From Candidatus Aerophobota bacterium (lineage in GTDB: Bacteria; Aerophobota; Aerophobia; Aerophobales; B3-G15), in NCBI GenBank assembly GCA_021163905.1, contig JAGGTG010000223.1:1-6521 (forward strand): a stretch of DNA of 6,521 nucleotides, written 5' to 3'. The notes beneath the pieces were generated by a model that worked only from the letters and a program-made list of their open reading frames with translations, ran no database searches and had not been told where the DNA came from. The position numbers and the translations under genes were made by a program. Numbering within the stretch: position 1 is the first letter of the stretch; every line of letters starts with the position of its first letter. Shown here piece by piece: positions 1 through 6,369 of the stretch.

Positions 1-21
1 CTATAATAAAATTAATGCGTG

Positions 22-58
22 TCAAGCTAATTGAGGGGGAAATGCTTTGCATTTCCCT
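22..58 (+). repeat. Truncated, diverged copy of the 61-bp palindromic repeat
   Basis: It matches the first 37 bp of the repeat at 34 of 37 positions, in the same orientation, and stops where the second half would begin. It keeps a hairpin: GGGAAATGC (37-45) pairs perfectly with GCATTTCCC (49-57) around TTT, because A40 replaces the C that is mismatched in the other copies. It lies 13 bp past the stop codon of the giant gene and could act as a 3'-end hairpin for that message. No T-run follows it on the minus strand, so an intrinsic terminator is not supported. Confidence 0.7.
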
Positions 59-71
59 GAAATGTGGACCT

Positions 72-3000
72 CTACCTCAACACCCCTATCAGTTTGGTAA
101 CTGTCTCGCTTCTGCTGGATGAGACTGCCCTGATACTAATAATATACACACCATTGTTCACCCTTTCACCAAACATATTCTCGCCCCACCAGGAAAACTC
201 CTCCTCACTTCCAGGTGTAACCTGCCCCTGCCAGTCATATACTATCTCACCTAAAAGATTATAAATCCTTATAGTAACATCAGCAGGCTCTGTAAGATAG
301 TAGGTTAGCTTAATAGGTGATATTCCAGAGCCTCTTCTCAAGATTTTTGAGCTTCGGAAGGTAATAGCAAGAAGATGCTGAGGATTATAGCTAAGGCTGA
401 TAGGGTCTGTGAAATTACCCACATTTCCGGCTCTATCAATTGCTCTTAAAGCAATTGAATTTTCTCCAGAGGAAAGCTCTGCCTGAATGGAAAAACTTCC
501 ATCTTCTTCAGCCTGAGTAGTAGCTTTAGATACTCCGTTAACAAATATCTGTACCCATTGAGGTTCAGATGACTCTGCACGAGTAGTTCCACTAAGAGTT
601 AAAACACCTGTTGTTGAATTAAATGATTGAACACTAAACTGAGGAGGAGAAGGAGAAATTGTATCGTATACAAAGAAAAAGGAAAGCTCCTGGGTATTTC
701 CCGAAGAATCAACCACATCAACCCTTACCCAGTAGGATCCATCTTTTGTATGTTCATCCTTTTCCGGATCAAAAGAAGAGGCAGGGTAAAAGAAAAACTC
801 CACCCACCCCTCCTCCTCACTGTAGTTGATTTTAGAAGAACCATCAACAGGATCAGCCTGGATGTTACCTGTTTGAATACTTTTTATCTTAAGTAAAGAT
901 ATGGAACTTGCAGAGCTGTTAAGATGAATTCCCTCATTTAAATTTAACTTAACATAAACGGTATTTATCCTGCTGTTGGCAAAGCAAGAAGGAGAGGTAG
1001 CCTCAGTAGATCCACTCATATCATAAACAGTTTTTCCACCATAGTCCAAAGAAGCTTTAGCAACGCTATTTACCGGGTCAACTTTAAGATAAAATTTACT
1101 AGTCTCAACCCTTGCATTACCTGCATAGTCCACCGATTTCACCTCAATAAAATAAGATCCACTACTTGTGGCAAGATACCCCCCTGGTTCTGCCTCCAGT
1201 CTCAGGGTACTGACATTGACAGCCTGTCCCCCACTGACAATAACATTTTGTGCCTCATCTCTCAGGGTAATAAGGCAGCTTTCTATATCCACTCCGGCAA
1301 CCTGAGTGGCCTGAGTGGTATCCTCAGAAATAACAGCGGTAATGGAAGTCAAAGGAGAACTCACGGTTGAAAGGTTAGAAGGAGTGGTAGATACAAGGTG
1401 TGGGGCAACAGTATCGTAGATAAAACTGTAGTCTGTATCACTGGTGCTGTTTCCAGCTATATCCTTAACATTTATCCTTACAGTATAGGTTCCCTGGGTG
1501 GTTAAGGGAAGATTATCTAAAGACCAGCTAAGCTCAATAAAATCATCACCCCTTGTTACATCCTCTCCCTGGATAACCGAACCATCCGGAGCAATAAGAG
1601 TAACATCGGAGCTTGCAACATCAACCCCAGACCCCTCATCACTGAATACAACTTTAAGTGAGGTTATTTCCTCTTTTATCGCACAGGTATTATTTAAAGA
1701 TACACTGGATGCAGATTGAGTTATAAGAGTTACCCACACATTTTGAACTGAAGGAGGGGTATTATCAAGATTGCAAACAGCACCTTCACTGGAAGTTGCC
1801 AGGTTACCAGCAGCATCAGTTGCCGTTATATTTATACTGTAGCTACCATCAGATCTGGTATTTGCCGTATTTATCCTGTAGGCAATAAGATAGTAAGAGG
1901 ACTCTTCTTGATTGTTTATCTGCCCATCCTCATCGTTATCCAGCTTATCCAGGAGATTTAAACTCCCCCCTCCTGACAGGCTTCCATCCCCGGGGATAGC
2001 TGGTTGTTCATCATTTTTGCTGTACTTATCATCAAGAGGGAAAAAGTTAGCACAAATAGAGGTTGAAGTTGCATATCCTGAGGAATCCAAATGGGTCTGG
2101 ATGATGATAATATCGCCATTTTTAAAATAACTGGTGTTCCAGTTTACCTCTCCTTCATCTATCTGGTTATTTAAATTGCTATCCACAAATTTTCCCACAA
2201 CTGGAGAGTCTGAAAACTGAGGAGGGGTATTATCTAAGGTAAGCTCAACGGAAAATCCTGAATCGGCATCTACAGCTTGATTTCCTGCAGCATCGGTAGC
2301 AGTTACCGGAACAGAGTAAGTTCCATCGGTCTTTGTATTTGCCTCTTCAATGGTGTAAGTGATGGTATAAGTGCCATCGCCATTATCGGTAACCTGTTCC
2401 TCTCCAGAGGAGTAAGTTGTATCTATACTGCTAAAATCGGCCTCCACAGTATAACCAGAAGCATCAAGATGACAGGTAAGGCTTACAGTATCACCGTTTT
2501 TATACGCACTCCTATCAGAGTCTGTGGAAGAAGTAAAACCGGGAGGAGTGTTATCAAGCTTAACTGTTACAGAGGAAGTTGCGCTGTTTCCTGCAGGATC
2601 TGTTGCTGTAAGTACTACAGTGTAGGATGAATCGGATCGGGTGTTACAGGATGATATTTGATAGGTAATGGTGTATGTTGAATCTCCATTATCGGTAACC
2701 TGTTCCACATTATTCCCTTCACCGTATTCAGAATCAATGGGAGAAAAATCACAGGATAAGGTATATCCTGAGTTATCAAGATTGGCAAAAATGGTAATAG
2801 TGCTCCCATTTTTATAGACATCTTTATCCTTTGAAATAGACTGAAATAAAGGAAGACTAAGCTGAATACTGCAGTTAGTTATAGCCTGAGAAGATGTCTC
2901 ATTACTTGCTACATCTATGGCTGTTGCTCTAACCCAGTAAGTATGAGTGGTATCAAGAGCAGATGTATCCCAGGTTACACTGAAGTCGTTTCCCTCAGAC

Positions 3001-5393
3001 GAGGTATCTGTTCCAATACTGATCCAGGAACCTAAGCTGGTACAATCCCTGTACTCAAACCTTACACCCCATAGGGAAGAATCGCCTGTATCAGCCTCAG
3101 CAGATAAAACATTGGTACGGCCAAATATATGACCGGATGTAATTAAAGTTCCATCGTCTTTTAAATTATAGGGGGAGGAGGGAGAGGTGTTATCTATCCT
3201 GCACTGGCTAAATGTCCCCGAGGGTATCTCACTTGCCCCAACCGCTACAGCACGAAAGGAGTAAGTAACACCACTGGAAAGAGCGGTGGTATCCCAGCTA
3301 ACCTGTGCTACATAAGATGCTGGAGGAGCCTCTGTATAGGGGGAAGAGCCAATTACCTGCCAGCTACCCGAAGGCTCAACTTTGTACTCAAAGCGAACCT
3401 CCTGAAGTCCAGAAAAATATGCCTGATTGGCAGTCAACAGGTTATTAATTCCAAAAATATGACCTGTGGATAACAGGACCCCATCATCCTTTAAACTGGT
3501 TGGATGATAGGGTGGACTCTGGGCATCATAGGCTACAGTGATAGAATAAGGAGTTGCCTGGACATGAGATGATGAAGTGGAGGATGTGGGATCGTAGAGA
3601 TTATCAACAGCCCGACACTCAATTAAATAACTAACAGGTGGGGAACCAGAACCAGGAGGGGTAAATACGTACTCCCAGCTGGACCAGTCTCCCTGAGAAC
3701 TTGTATCGGTGACGGAGCTGGTGGCAAAGCTCACAATAACACTGGAGGTACTTAAATTGGTTACCTGAACTTGAACTTCCTTTACACCGCAACCATCCCC
3801 ATCACTTGCTGTTCCACTGATAGTTAAACTGGAAGTGTTGAATTTGGTTCCATCAGGAGGTGATGTAATCTGAGAAGTTGGAGAGCTATTATCATAAATA
3901 ATGGTGGTGGAGGCTCCTGATGCACCACTGTCATTTCCCACATTATCGATAGCCCTTACCTGAATGGTGTAAGTTCCATTGCTGGCAGGTGGAGTCCAGT
4001 AAAGATACCAGCCCTGCCAGTTGCCATTGGGATTTTGAGGTGTAAAGAAGCTACCATTAATTATAATCTGCACCTGGTAAATACCACTTGAGTCCTGGGT
4101 TTGCCATTCACCATTTACCTTAACATCACAGATATAAAGACCGGTTGGGGCTGATGTCCCAAGATCACCTGCATCAAAAGGAGATGTATGGGTTTGTGTG
4201 TTATCAAGAACCTGCAGGGCAGTAGCTGGCGCAGTAGTATCAACCTTTACTATTCCGGTAAAGGAATTCATATTTCCCGCTGCATCCTGTGCCCAGATTT
4301 CAAAAAAATAGTTGCCATCTGAAACAAACGCCCCATCTTCATCTTTCCCATCCCAGGTAACACTGTTAGATCCATTTTGACCCCCGGAAGGGGAGATCTC
4401 ATCATCCAGGGTTCTAATTAAAGTTCCGCTGGAATTTCTAATCTTCACCTTATTCTGAGATGCAGCAGCACCGGAGAGGGTAAAGGAAATGGTGGTGGTA
4501 TCTTTAACTCCATCACTGTTGGGAGAGAAAGGATTGGGAGATAGAGAAACACCTGTTATTTGAGGAGGAGTTGTATCAATGGTAATCCCCAGAGTTGACT
4601 CAACACTGTTACCCGAGCCATCCAGAGCTATAATACGGCAGGTATAACTGCCCTCGGAAGAGGGATTCCCACTGTCATCCTTTCCATCCCAGCTGTAGGT
4701 ATAAACTTTTCCTGTATCCTGAGTCTGGGCATCAACAAGGGTTTTTACAATTTTATTGCTTATATCTCTTATCTCAAGCCTTACTGTAACCCGGGTGGAG
4801 ATATCATCAGAAAGAGAATAGGAAATGCTGGTTGTATCCTGAACTCCATCTCCATTAGGAGAGAAGGGATTAGGAGTTACCTCAAATGTATCAACGGATG
4901 GTTTGGTATGATCAGGAGGAGAAAAGAAGGCGGTAACCTGGTGGGTACCAGGATCGTTTTGTCCATCAAGGTCACAACTGATGGTAGCAGTTTCTCCACT
5001 AAGAAGCTTCAAAATATCACCACTACTGCCACTACTACCTTCTACAATGGTGAACTTTCCCCAGTAGTAACCATCGTTGGCTTTATCATCGGGAAATGTT
5101 CCATCATCATATACGGTGAAGGTGATTTGATTGGTGGTGTGGATGTTATCCTTAACAGTAGCTGTGTGGGATGAAACTGTATTTCCCTGCGTAGTTCCTG
5201 CATTATCTACCCTGACATAAACCACACTCCCCTTATTAAAATTATCAGTTAAGGTAGCCGAGGCTGCCGATAGACTCTCCACCATCCCAAAAGTCACAAC
5301 GGTTTCCAGCGTTGCCCATCCCATACCGGAAAAGCCTGCAATAAATAATAAAGATAGCACCATACCTGGAAGAAATTTTTTTAATCCAACCAT
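72..5393 (-). CDS. Giant secreted multi-domain Ig-like surface protein with FlgD-type modules (1773 aa)
   Basis: No named gene is recognised. Residues 1-27 form a Sec signal peptide: KK, then a hydrophobic core, with likely cleavage after GWA. Residues 28-160 resemble the 'choice-of-anchor X' type, with the acidic turn DDGTFPDDKANDG at 96-108. Two FlgD-like Ig modules follow (161-277 and 278-389), carrying NPFSPNGDGVQD/NPFSPNSDGVKD and WDGKDD/WDGKDEDG. About nine more Ig or fibronectin-like modules run to 1669, joined by DTTPP/DNTPP linkers and marked by D-x-A-G-N motifs. They include a two-copy module (633-842) and a three-copy module (855-1214). Residues 1690-1773 are a C-terminal FlgD/sorting-like domain (WWGENMFGE, NNGVYIISI). 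The start is the ATG at 5393: AGGAAAGG lies 10 nt upstream and it includes the basic n-region, whereas M11 lacks a spaced ribosome binding site. The stop is TAG. No catalytic domain is visible, so an adhesin, stalk or S-layer-like role is inferred. Its gene follows the HEPN gene by 49 bp. Confidence 0.9.
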   Translation of the reverse strand: MVGLKKFLPGMVLSLLFIAGFSGMGWATLETVVTFGMVESLSAASATLTDNFNKGSVVYVRVDNAGTTQGNTVSSHTATVKDNIHTTNQITFTVYDDGTFPDDKANDGYYWGKFTIVEGSSGSSGDILKLLSGETATISCDLDGQNDPGTHQVTAFFSPPDHTKPSVDTFEVTPNPFSPNGDGVQDTTSISYSLSDDISTRVTVRLEIRDISNKIVKTLVDAQTQDTGKVYTYSWDGKDDSGNPSSEGSYTCRIIALDGSGNSVESTLGITIDTTPPQITGVSLSPNPFSPNSDGVKDTTTISFTLSGAAASQNKVKIRNSSGTLIRTLDDEISPSGGQNGSNSVTWDGKDEDGAFVSDGNYFFEIWAQDAAGNMNSFTGIVKVDTTAPATALQVLDNTQTHTSPFDAGDLGTSAPTGLYICDVKVNGEWQTQDSSGIYQVQIIINGSFFTPQNPNGNWQGWYLYWTPPASNGTYTIQVRAIDNVGNDSGASGASTTIIYDNSSPTSQITSPPDGTKFNTSSLTISGTASDGDGCGVKEVQVQVTNLSTSSVIVSFATSSVTDTSSQGDWSSWEYVFTPPGSGSPPVSYLIECRAVDNLYDPTSSTSSSHVQATPYSITVAYDAQSPPYHPTSLKDDGVLLSTGHIFGINNLLTANQAYFSGLQEVRFEYKVEPSGSWQVIGSSPYTEAPPASYVAQVSWDTTALSSGVTYSFRAVAVGASEIPSGTFSQCRIDNTSPSSPYNLKDDGTLITSGHIFGRTNVLSAEADTGDSSLWGVRFEYRDCTSLGSWISIGTDTSSEGNDFSVTWDTSALDTTHTYWVRATAIDVASNETSSQAITNCSIQLSLPLFQSISKDKDVYKNGSTITIFANLDNSGYTLSCDFSPIDSEYGEGNNVEQVTDNGDSTYTITYQISSCNTRSDSSYTVVLTATDPAGNSATSSVTVKLDNTPPGFTSSTDSDRSAYKNGDTVSLTCHLDASGYTVEADFSSIDTTYSSGEEQVTDNGDGTYTITYTIEEANTKTDGTYSVPVTATDAAGNQAVDADSGFSVELTLDNTPPQFSDSPVVGKFVDSNLNNQIDEGEVNWNTSYFKNGDIIIIQTHLDSSGYATSTSICANFFPLDDKYSKNDEQPAIPGDGSLSGGGSLNLLDKLDNDEDGQINNQEESSYYLIAYRINTANTRSDGSYSINITATDAAGNLATSSEGAVCNLDNTPPSVQNVWVTLITQSASSVSLNNTCAIKEEITSLKVVFSDEGSGVDVASSDVTLIAPDGSVIQGEDVTRGDDFIELSWSLDNLPLTTQGTYTVRINVKDIAGNSTSDTDYSFIYDTVAPHLVSTTPSNLSTVSSPLTSITAVISEDTTQATQVAGVDIESCLITLRDEAQNVIVSGGQAVNVSTLRLEAEPGGYLATSSGSYFIEVKSVDYAGNARVETSKFYLKVDPVNSVAKASLDYGGKTVYDMSGSTEATSPSCFANSRINTVYVKLNLNEGIHLNSSASSISLLKIKSIQTGNIQADPVDGSSKINYSEEEGWVEFFFYPASSFDPEKDEHTKDGSYWVRVDVVDSSGNTQELSFFFVYDTISPSPPQFSVQSFNSTTGVLTLSGTTRAESSEPQWVQIFVNGVSKATTQAEEDGSFSIQAELSSGENSIALRAIDRAGNVGNFTDPISLSYNPQHLLAITFRSSKILRRGSGISPIKLTYYLTEPADVTIRIYNLLGEIVYDWQGQVTPGSEEEFSWWGENMFGERVNNGVYIISIRAVSSSRSETVTKLIGVLR
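75..326 (-). other. C-terminal FlgD/sorting-like domain
   Basis: Residues 1690-1773 have the order seen in FlgD Ig-like and related C-terminal domains: a (I)-x-L-x-YYL-x-EPADV strand, IRIYNLLGE, a glycine turn, the W-x-G-x-N turn at 1735-1739, NNGVY at 1746-1750, and a final (T)KLIGVLR strand that ends the protein. In Bacteroidota, similar C-terminal domains serve as type IX secretion sorting signals. Here the match is to the general FlgD-like fold, and a sorting or anchoring role is an inference. Confidence 0.7.
1905..1940 (-). other. EF-hand-like calcium loop 2 in the giant protein
   Basis: Residues 1152-1163 (DNDEDGQINNQE) match the canonical 12-residue EF-hand loop at every key position: D1152, D1154, D1156, G1157, I1159, N1160 and E1163. 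The preceding LLDKL is compatible with a short helix. The loop sits inside an insertion of the third copy of the three-copy module, after a glycine/serine-rich stretch (GDGSLSGGGS, 1135-1144). It is a stronger match than the loop at 2148-2183. Confidence 0.7.
2148..2183 (-). other. EF-hand-like calcium loop 1 in the giant protein
   Basis: Residues 1071-1082 fit the 12-residue EF-hand loop spacing: D1071, N1073, N1075 at positions 1, 3 and 5, I1078 at position 8, D1079 at 9 and E1082 at 12. The usual glycine at position 6 is asparagine. It lies at the front of the third copy of the three-copy module and is absent from copies 1 and 2. The flanking sequence does not obviously form two helices, so this is closer to an isolated dockerin or thrombospondin-type loop. 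Calcium binding is inferred. Confidence 0.6.
2868..3497 (-). repeat. Two-copy protein module, 110-residue period
   Basis: Residues 633-732 and 743-842 of the giant protein are tandem copies. Both open with (S/N)LKDDG-x-L-x-(S/T)-x-GHIFG-x-N-x-L, continue with a (E/G)VRFEY strand, a GSW turn, a (V/S)-x-WDT-(T/S)-AL segment and a Y-x-(F/V)-RA strand, and end at an aligned cysteine (C731 and C841, exactly 110 residues apart). The fold looks fibronectin-III or Ig-like. The two cysteines sit one per module, so any disulphide would have to be between modules or with other partners. Confidence 0.75.
4227..4913 (-). other. Tandem FlgD-type Ig modules near the N-terminus
   Basis: Residues 161-277 and 278-389 are two successive modules of the same type. 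Each opens with an NPFSPN-x-DG-V-x-DTT motif (175-188 and 287-300), has a WDGKD turn (235-239 and 347-351), then an (E/D)G-x-Y strand and a D-x-(S/A)-GN motif, and ends in a DTTPP or DTTAP linker. The asparagine/aspartate-rich opening motif is typical of FlgD Ig-like domains in secreted proteins and looks suited to metal binding. That last point is inferred from residue type only. Confidence 0.75.
5313..5393 (-). other. Signal peptide of the giant surface protein
   Basis: Residues 1-27 have the classic three-part layout: short basic n-region (K5, K6), hydrophobic core (roughly residues 7-22, rich in L, F, I, V) and a small-residue cleavage region G25-W26-A27 followed by TLE. No lipobox cysteine is present, so Sec export with signal peptidase I cleavage is expected rather than lipidation. 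The cleavage position is by eye. Confidence 0.8.
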
Positions 5394-5403
5394 TGCTTTT
5401 TAA

Positions 5404-5411
5404 CCTTTCCT
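5404..5411 (-). promoter_or_regulatory. Ribosome binding site of the giant surface protein gene
   Basis: The minus strand reads AGGAAAGG, ten nucleotides before the ATG at 5393. It supports this ATG over the internal ATG at codon 11, whose nearest purine stretch lies only one or two bases away. Confidence 0.65.
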
Positions 5412-5420
5412 TTTTCTTAG

Positions 5421-5442
5421 GTTGAAAATCATCGACTTCAAC
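5421..5442. repeat. Small inverted repeat between the HEPN gene and the giant gene
   Basis: GTTGAA (5421-5426) and TTCAAC (5437-5442) form a 6-bp dyad around a 10-nt loop, starting at the base after the HEPN stop codon. On the minus strand it is followed by an A/G-rich run, not a T-run, so it does not look like an intrinsic terminator. It could be an RNA processing or stability hairpin between co-transcribed genes, an operator, or chance. Confidence 0.35.
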
Positions 5443-5865
5443 TTATCTTTCCTGTAACAAATCTTTTATCACTTTCTTAAACTCCTTTAACGGACTCAAA
5501 TCCTCCTGTAATACCCTGTGGACCTGCTCAAAATTTACTCTCCAGTATATATGAACGAGTACATTCCTAAAACCAGCAAGATCAGAGAGAGAATCTCCTA
5601 ATTCAGAGGAAATTATTCCCTCCTTAGAAAGAATTTCAAATGTTTCCCGATAAGTAGAAGGTTTTTGTAAACTTTTTTCAGCTATAATATGGTTTGCAAT
5701 ATCTATGCTGGCTTGAATACTTACCAGTAAAGCATGAAGCACCATATTTTGCTTATCTCTATCTGAACGCAACTCTCTCAGGGAAATAGTCTGATATCTT
5801 TCCCAATCTTTCAATGCTTCGTTTAATTCCCTGAAATGTTCTAAAATTCCCTTTTTATCCACCAT
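5443..5865 (-). CDS. hepT: HEPN domain toxin, HepT-like (type VII toxin-antitoxin RNase)
   Basis: This 140-residue all-helical protein has the DUF86/HepT length and layout. The diagnostic R-x4-H-x-Y motif is intact (R100, H105, Y107 in RNVLVHIYW), preceded by helices including VSIQASIDIANHII (48-61). In the HEPN superfamily the R and H are the RNase active-site residues. In characterised HepT proteins the tyrosine of this motif is the residue AMPylated by the partner MntA. The protein is expected to be a cytoplasmic RNase that is harmless while paired with its neighbour. The gene begins 6 bp after the stop of the nucleotidyltransferase gene, with a GAGG ribosome binding site inside that gene's end, so the two are translated from one message. 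All key residues are present and there is no sign of decay. Targets are unknown; tRNA or mRNA cleavage is inferred from the family. Confidence 0.85.
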   Translation of the reverse strand: MVDKKGILEHFRELNEALKDWERYQTISLRELRSDRDKQNMVLHALLVSIQASIDIANHIIAEKSLQKPSTYRETFEILSKEGIISSELGDSLSDLAGFRNVLVHIYWRVNFEQVHRVLQEDLSPLKEFKKVIKDLLQER

Positions 5866-5871
5866 CTTTAT

Positions 5872-6297
5872 TTATATCCTCTTTAAAAATTCTCTATCCA
5901 ACCACTCTGATGTTTCTTCGTAATCAAGGTAAAGAGAAAGAACCTCAGCCTCATATCTAATCCGTTTTAATTCATCCCTGATAAAAACAGGTTCTCCTTT
6001 TTTAATAACCTGATATTGAAAATCAAGGGGAGATAGGTTTAAAATTTTCACATCAACTTCATATCTTGGCTTTATGTTTTTCTCCAGTTCCCTTCCTACT
6101 CTCATGGCAAATTTCATCCCCTCATAAGGACCAAATTCCTCAGATATTACCAGTCCTATATCTATGTCCTCGAATTTTTCTCCTTCCACAAAAGAACCAA
6201 AAATGTAACCAATCTCAATTTCTTTAAACGAAGATAAAACAGTGCCTATTGTTTTAATGATTTCACTTTTTATTAAAATTTCAGGGTCCTTTTTCAC
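5872..6297 (-). CDS. mntA: MNT-type nucleotidyltransferase antitoxin, MntA-like (type VII)
   Basis: This 141-residue minimal nucleotidyltransferase has G34-S35, the catalytic pair D44-x-D46 (EDIDIGLVI) and a third acidic residue D82 in RYEVDVKIL. It then has the GEPVFIRDE turn (101-109) and a C-terminal helix (EWLDREFLKR) usual for HEPN partners. Characterised MntA proteins transfer AMP to the HepT tyrosine and silence it; the same role is inferred here. The gap between GS and D-x-D is 8 residues, shorter than the GSX10DXD usually quoted. The start is GTG at 6297: AGAGG lies 7 nt upstream, an in-frame stop lies further up, and no in-frame ATG, GTG or TTG occurs between them. It is the first gene of the operon, before the HEPN gene, the reverse of the order in the Shewanella pair. 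It has a clear promoter 44 bp upstream. Confidence 0.85.
   Translation of the reverse strand: MKKDPEILIKSEIIKTIGTVLSSFKEIEIGYIFGSFVEGEKFEDIDIGLVISEEFGPYEGMKFAMRVGRELEKNIKPRYEVDVKILNLSPLDFQYQVIKKGEPVFIRDELKRIRYEAEVLSLYLDYEETSEWLDREFLKRI
5878..5881 (-). promoter_or_regulatory. Ribosome binding site of the HEPN gene
   Basis: The minus strand has GAGG (within AGAGGAT) 12 nt before the ATG at 5865. The spacing is long and the site overlaps the last codons of the nucleotidyltransferase gene, consistent with translational coupling of antitoxin and toxin. No closer Shine-Dalgarno sequence is visible. Confidence 0.45.
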
Positions 6298-6304
6298 AAA
6301 ATTG

Positions 6305-6309
6305 CCTCT
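6305..6309 (-). promoter_or_regulatory. Ribosome binding site deciding the GTG start of the nucleotidyltransferase
   Basis: The minus strand reads AGAGG with a 7-nt gap to the GTG at 6297. A stronger-looking AAGGAG lies about 27 nt further upstream, but no start codon in the right frame follows it, so AGAGG is taken as the functional site. Confidence 0.6.
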
Positions 6310-6340
6310 TGCTCGCTTAAAATTTTCTCCTTACAAGCCT

Positions 6341-6369
6341 ATTTTAATCCCCTTACCTTCGGGAGTCAA
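6341..6369 (-). promoter_or_regulatory. Sigma70-type promoter of the mntA-hepT operon
   Basis: The minus strand has TTGACT (6364-6369), a 17-bp spacer and TAAAAT (6341-6346), each one mismatch from consensus. Transcription would start near 6334, giving a leader of about 36 nt before the GTG at 6297. Four bases of the -35 box (TTGA) are the edge of the adjacent 61-bp palindromic repeat, so the promoter appears to be formed at the repeat junction. Confidence 0.6.

Larger units (their letters stand above)
1752..2831 (-). repeat. Three-copy protein module with an expanded third copy
   Basis: Residues 855-951, 958-1058 and about 1066-1214 are copies of one Ig-like module. Shared landmarks are (Y/F)KNG near the start (860, 964, 1090), a (L)D-x-SGY strand, an acidic (S/P)-(I/L)-D turn, a (N/E)T-(R/K)-(S/T)-D-(G/S) turn, (T)ATD-(P/A)-AGN and the linker LDNTPP. 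Copies 1 and 2 also share QVTDNGD-(S/G)-TYTITY, and their DNA carries an identical 21-bp stretch at 2380-2400 and 2686-2706, 306 bp apart. Copy 3 is about 50 residues longer and carries extra calcium-loop-like segments at its front and in its middle. Confidence 0.8.

Noticed and set aside
1..25. TATAAT at 2-7 on the plus strand, and TTGACA at 20-25 on the minus strand, as promoters.
   Set aside because: Each is half a promoter: the matching -35 or -10 would lie outside the window. The TTGACA is noted in the findings only as part of the repeat pattern.
34..58. Intrinsic terminator for the giant gene.
   Set aside because: The hairpin is good, but the minus-strand sequence after it is CCTCAATTAG with no T-run. 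A stabilising or factor-assisted end remains possible.
75..326. Definite type IX secretion sorting domain.
   Set aside because: The domain has the general FlgD/sorting-like layout, but nothing in the window shows the secretion system or the Bacteroidota-specific signature, so only the fold-level call is kept.
2277..2630. Plus-strand open frame of 117 codons, and other plus-strand frames inside the giant gene.
   Set aside because: They lie entirely opposite a strongly coding gene with clear modular domains. Their translations are cysteine/serine-rich or low in structure, and none has a convincing start context.
5443..5865. HEPN protein as part of a CRISPR or abortive-infection island.
   Set aside because: There are no defence genes nearby, and the immediate MNT partner with a 6-bp gap fits a free-standing type VII pair better.
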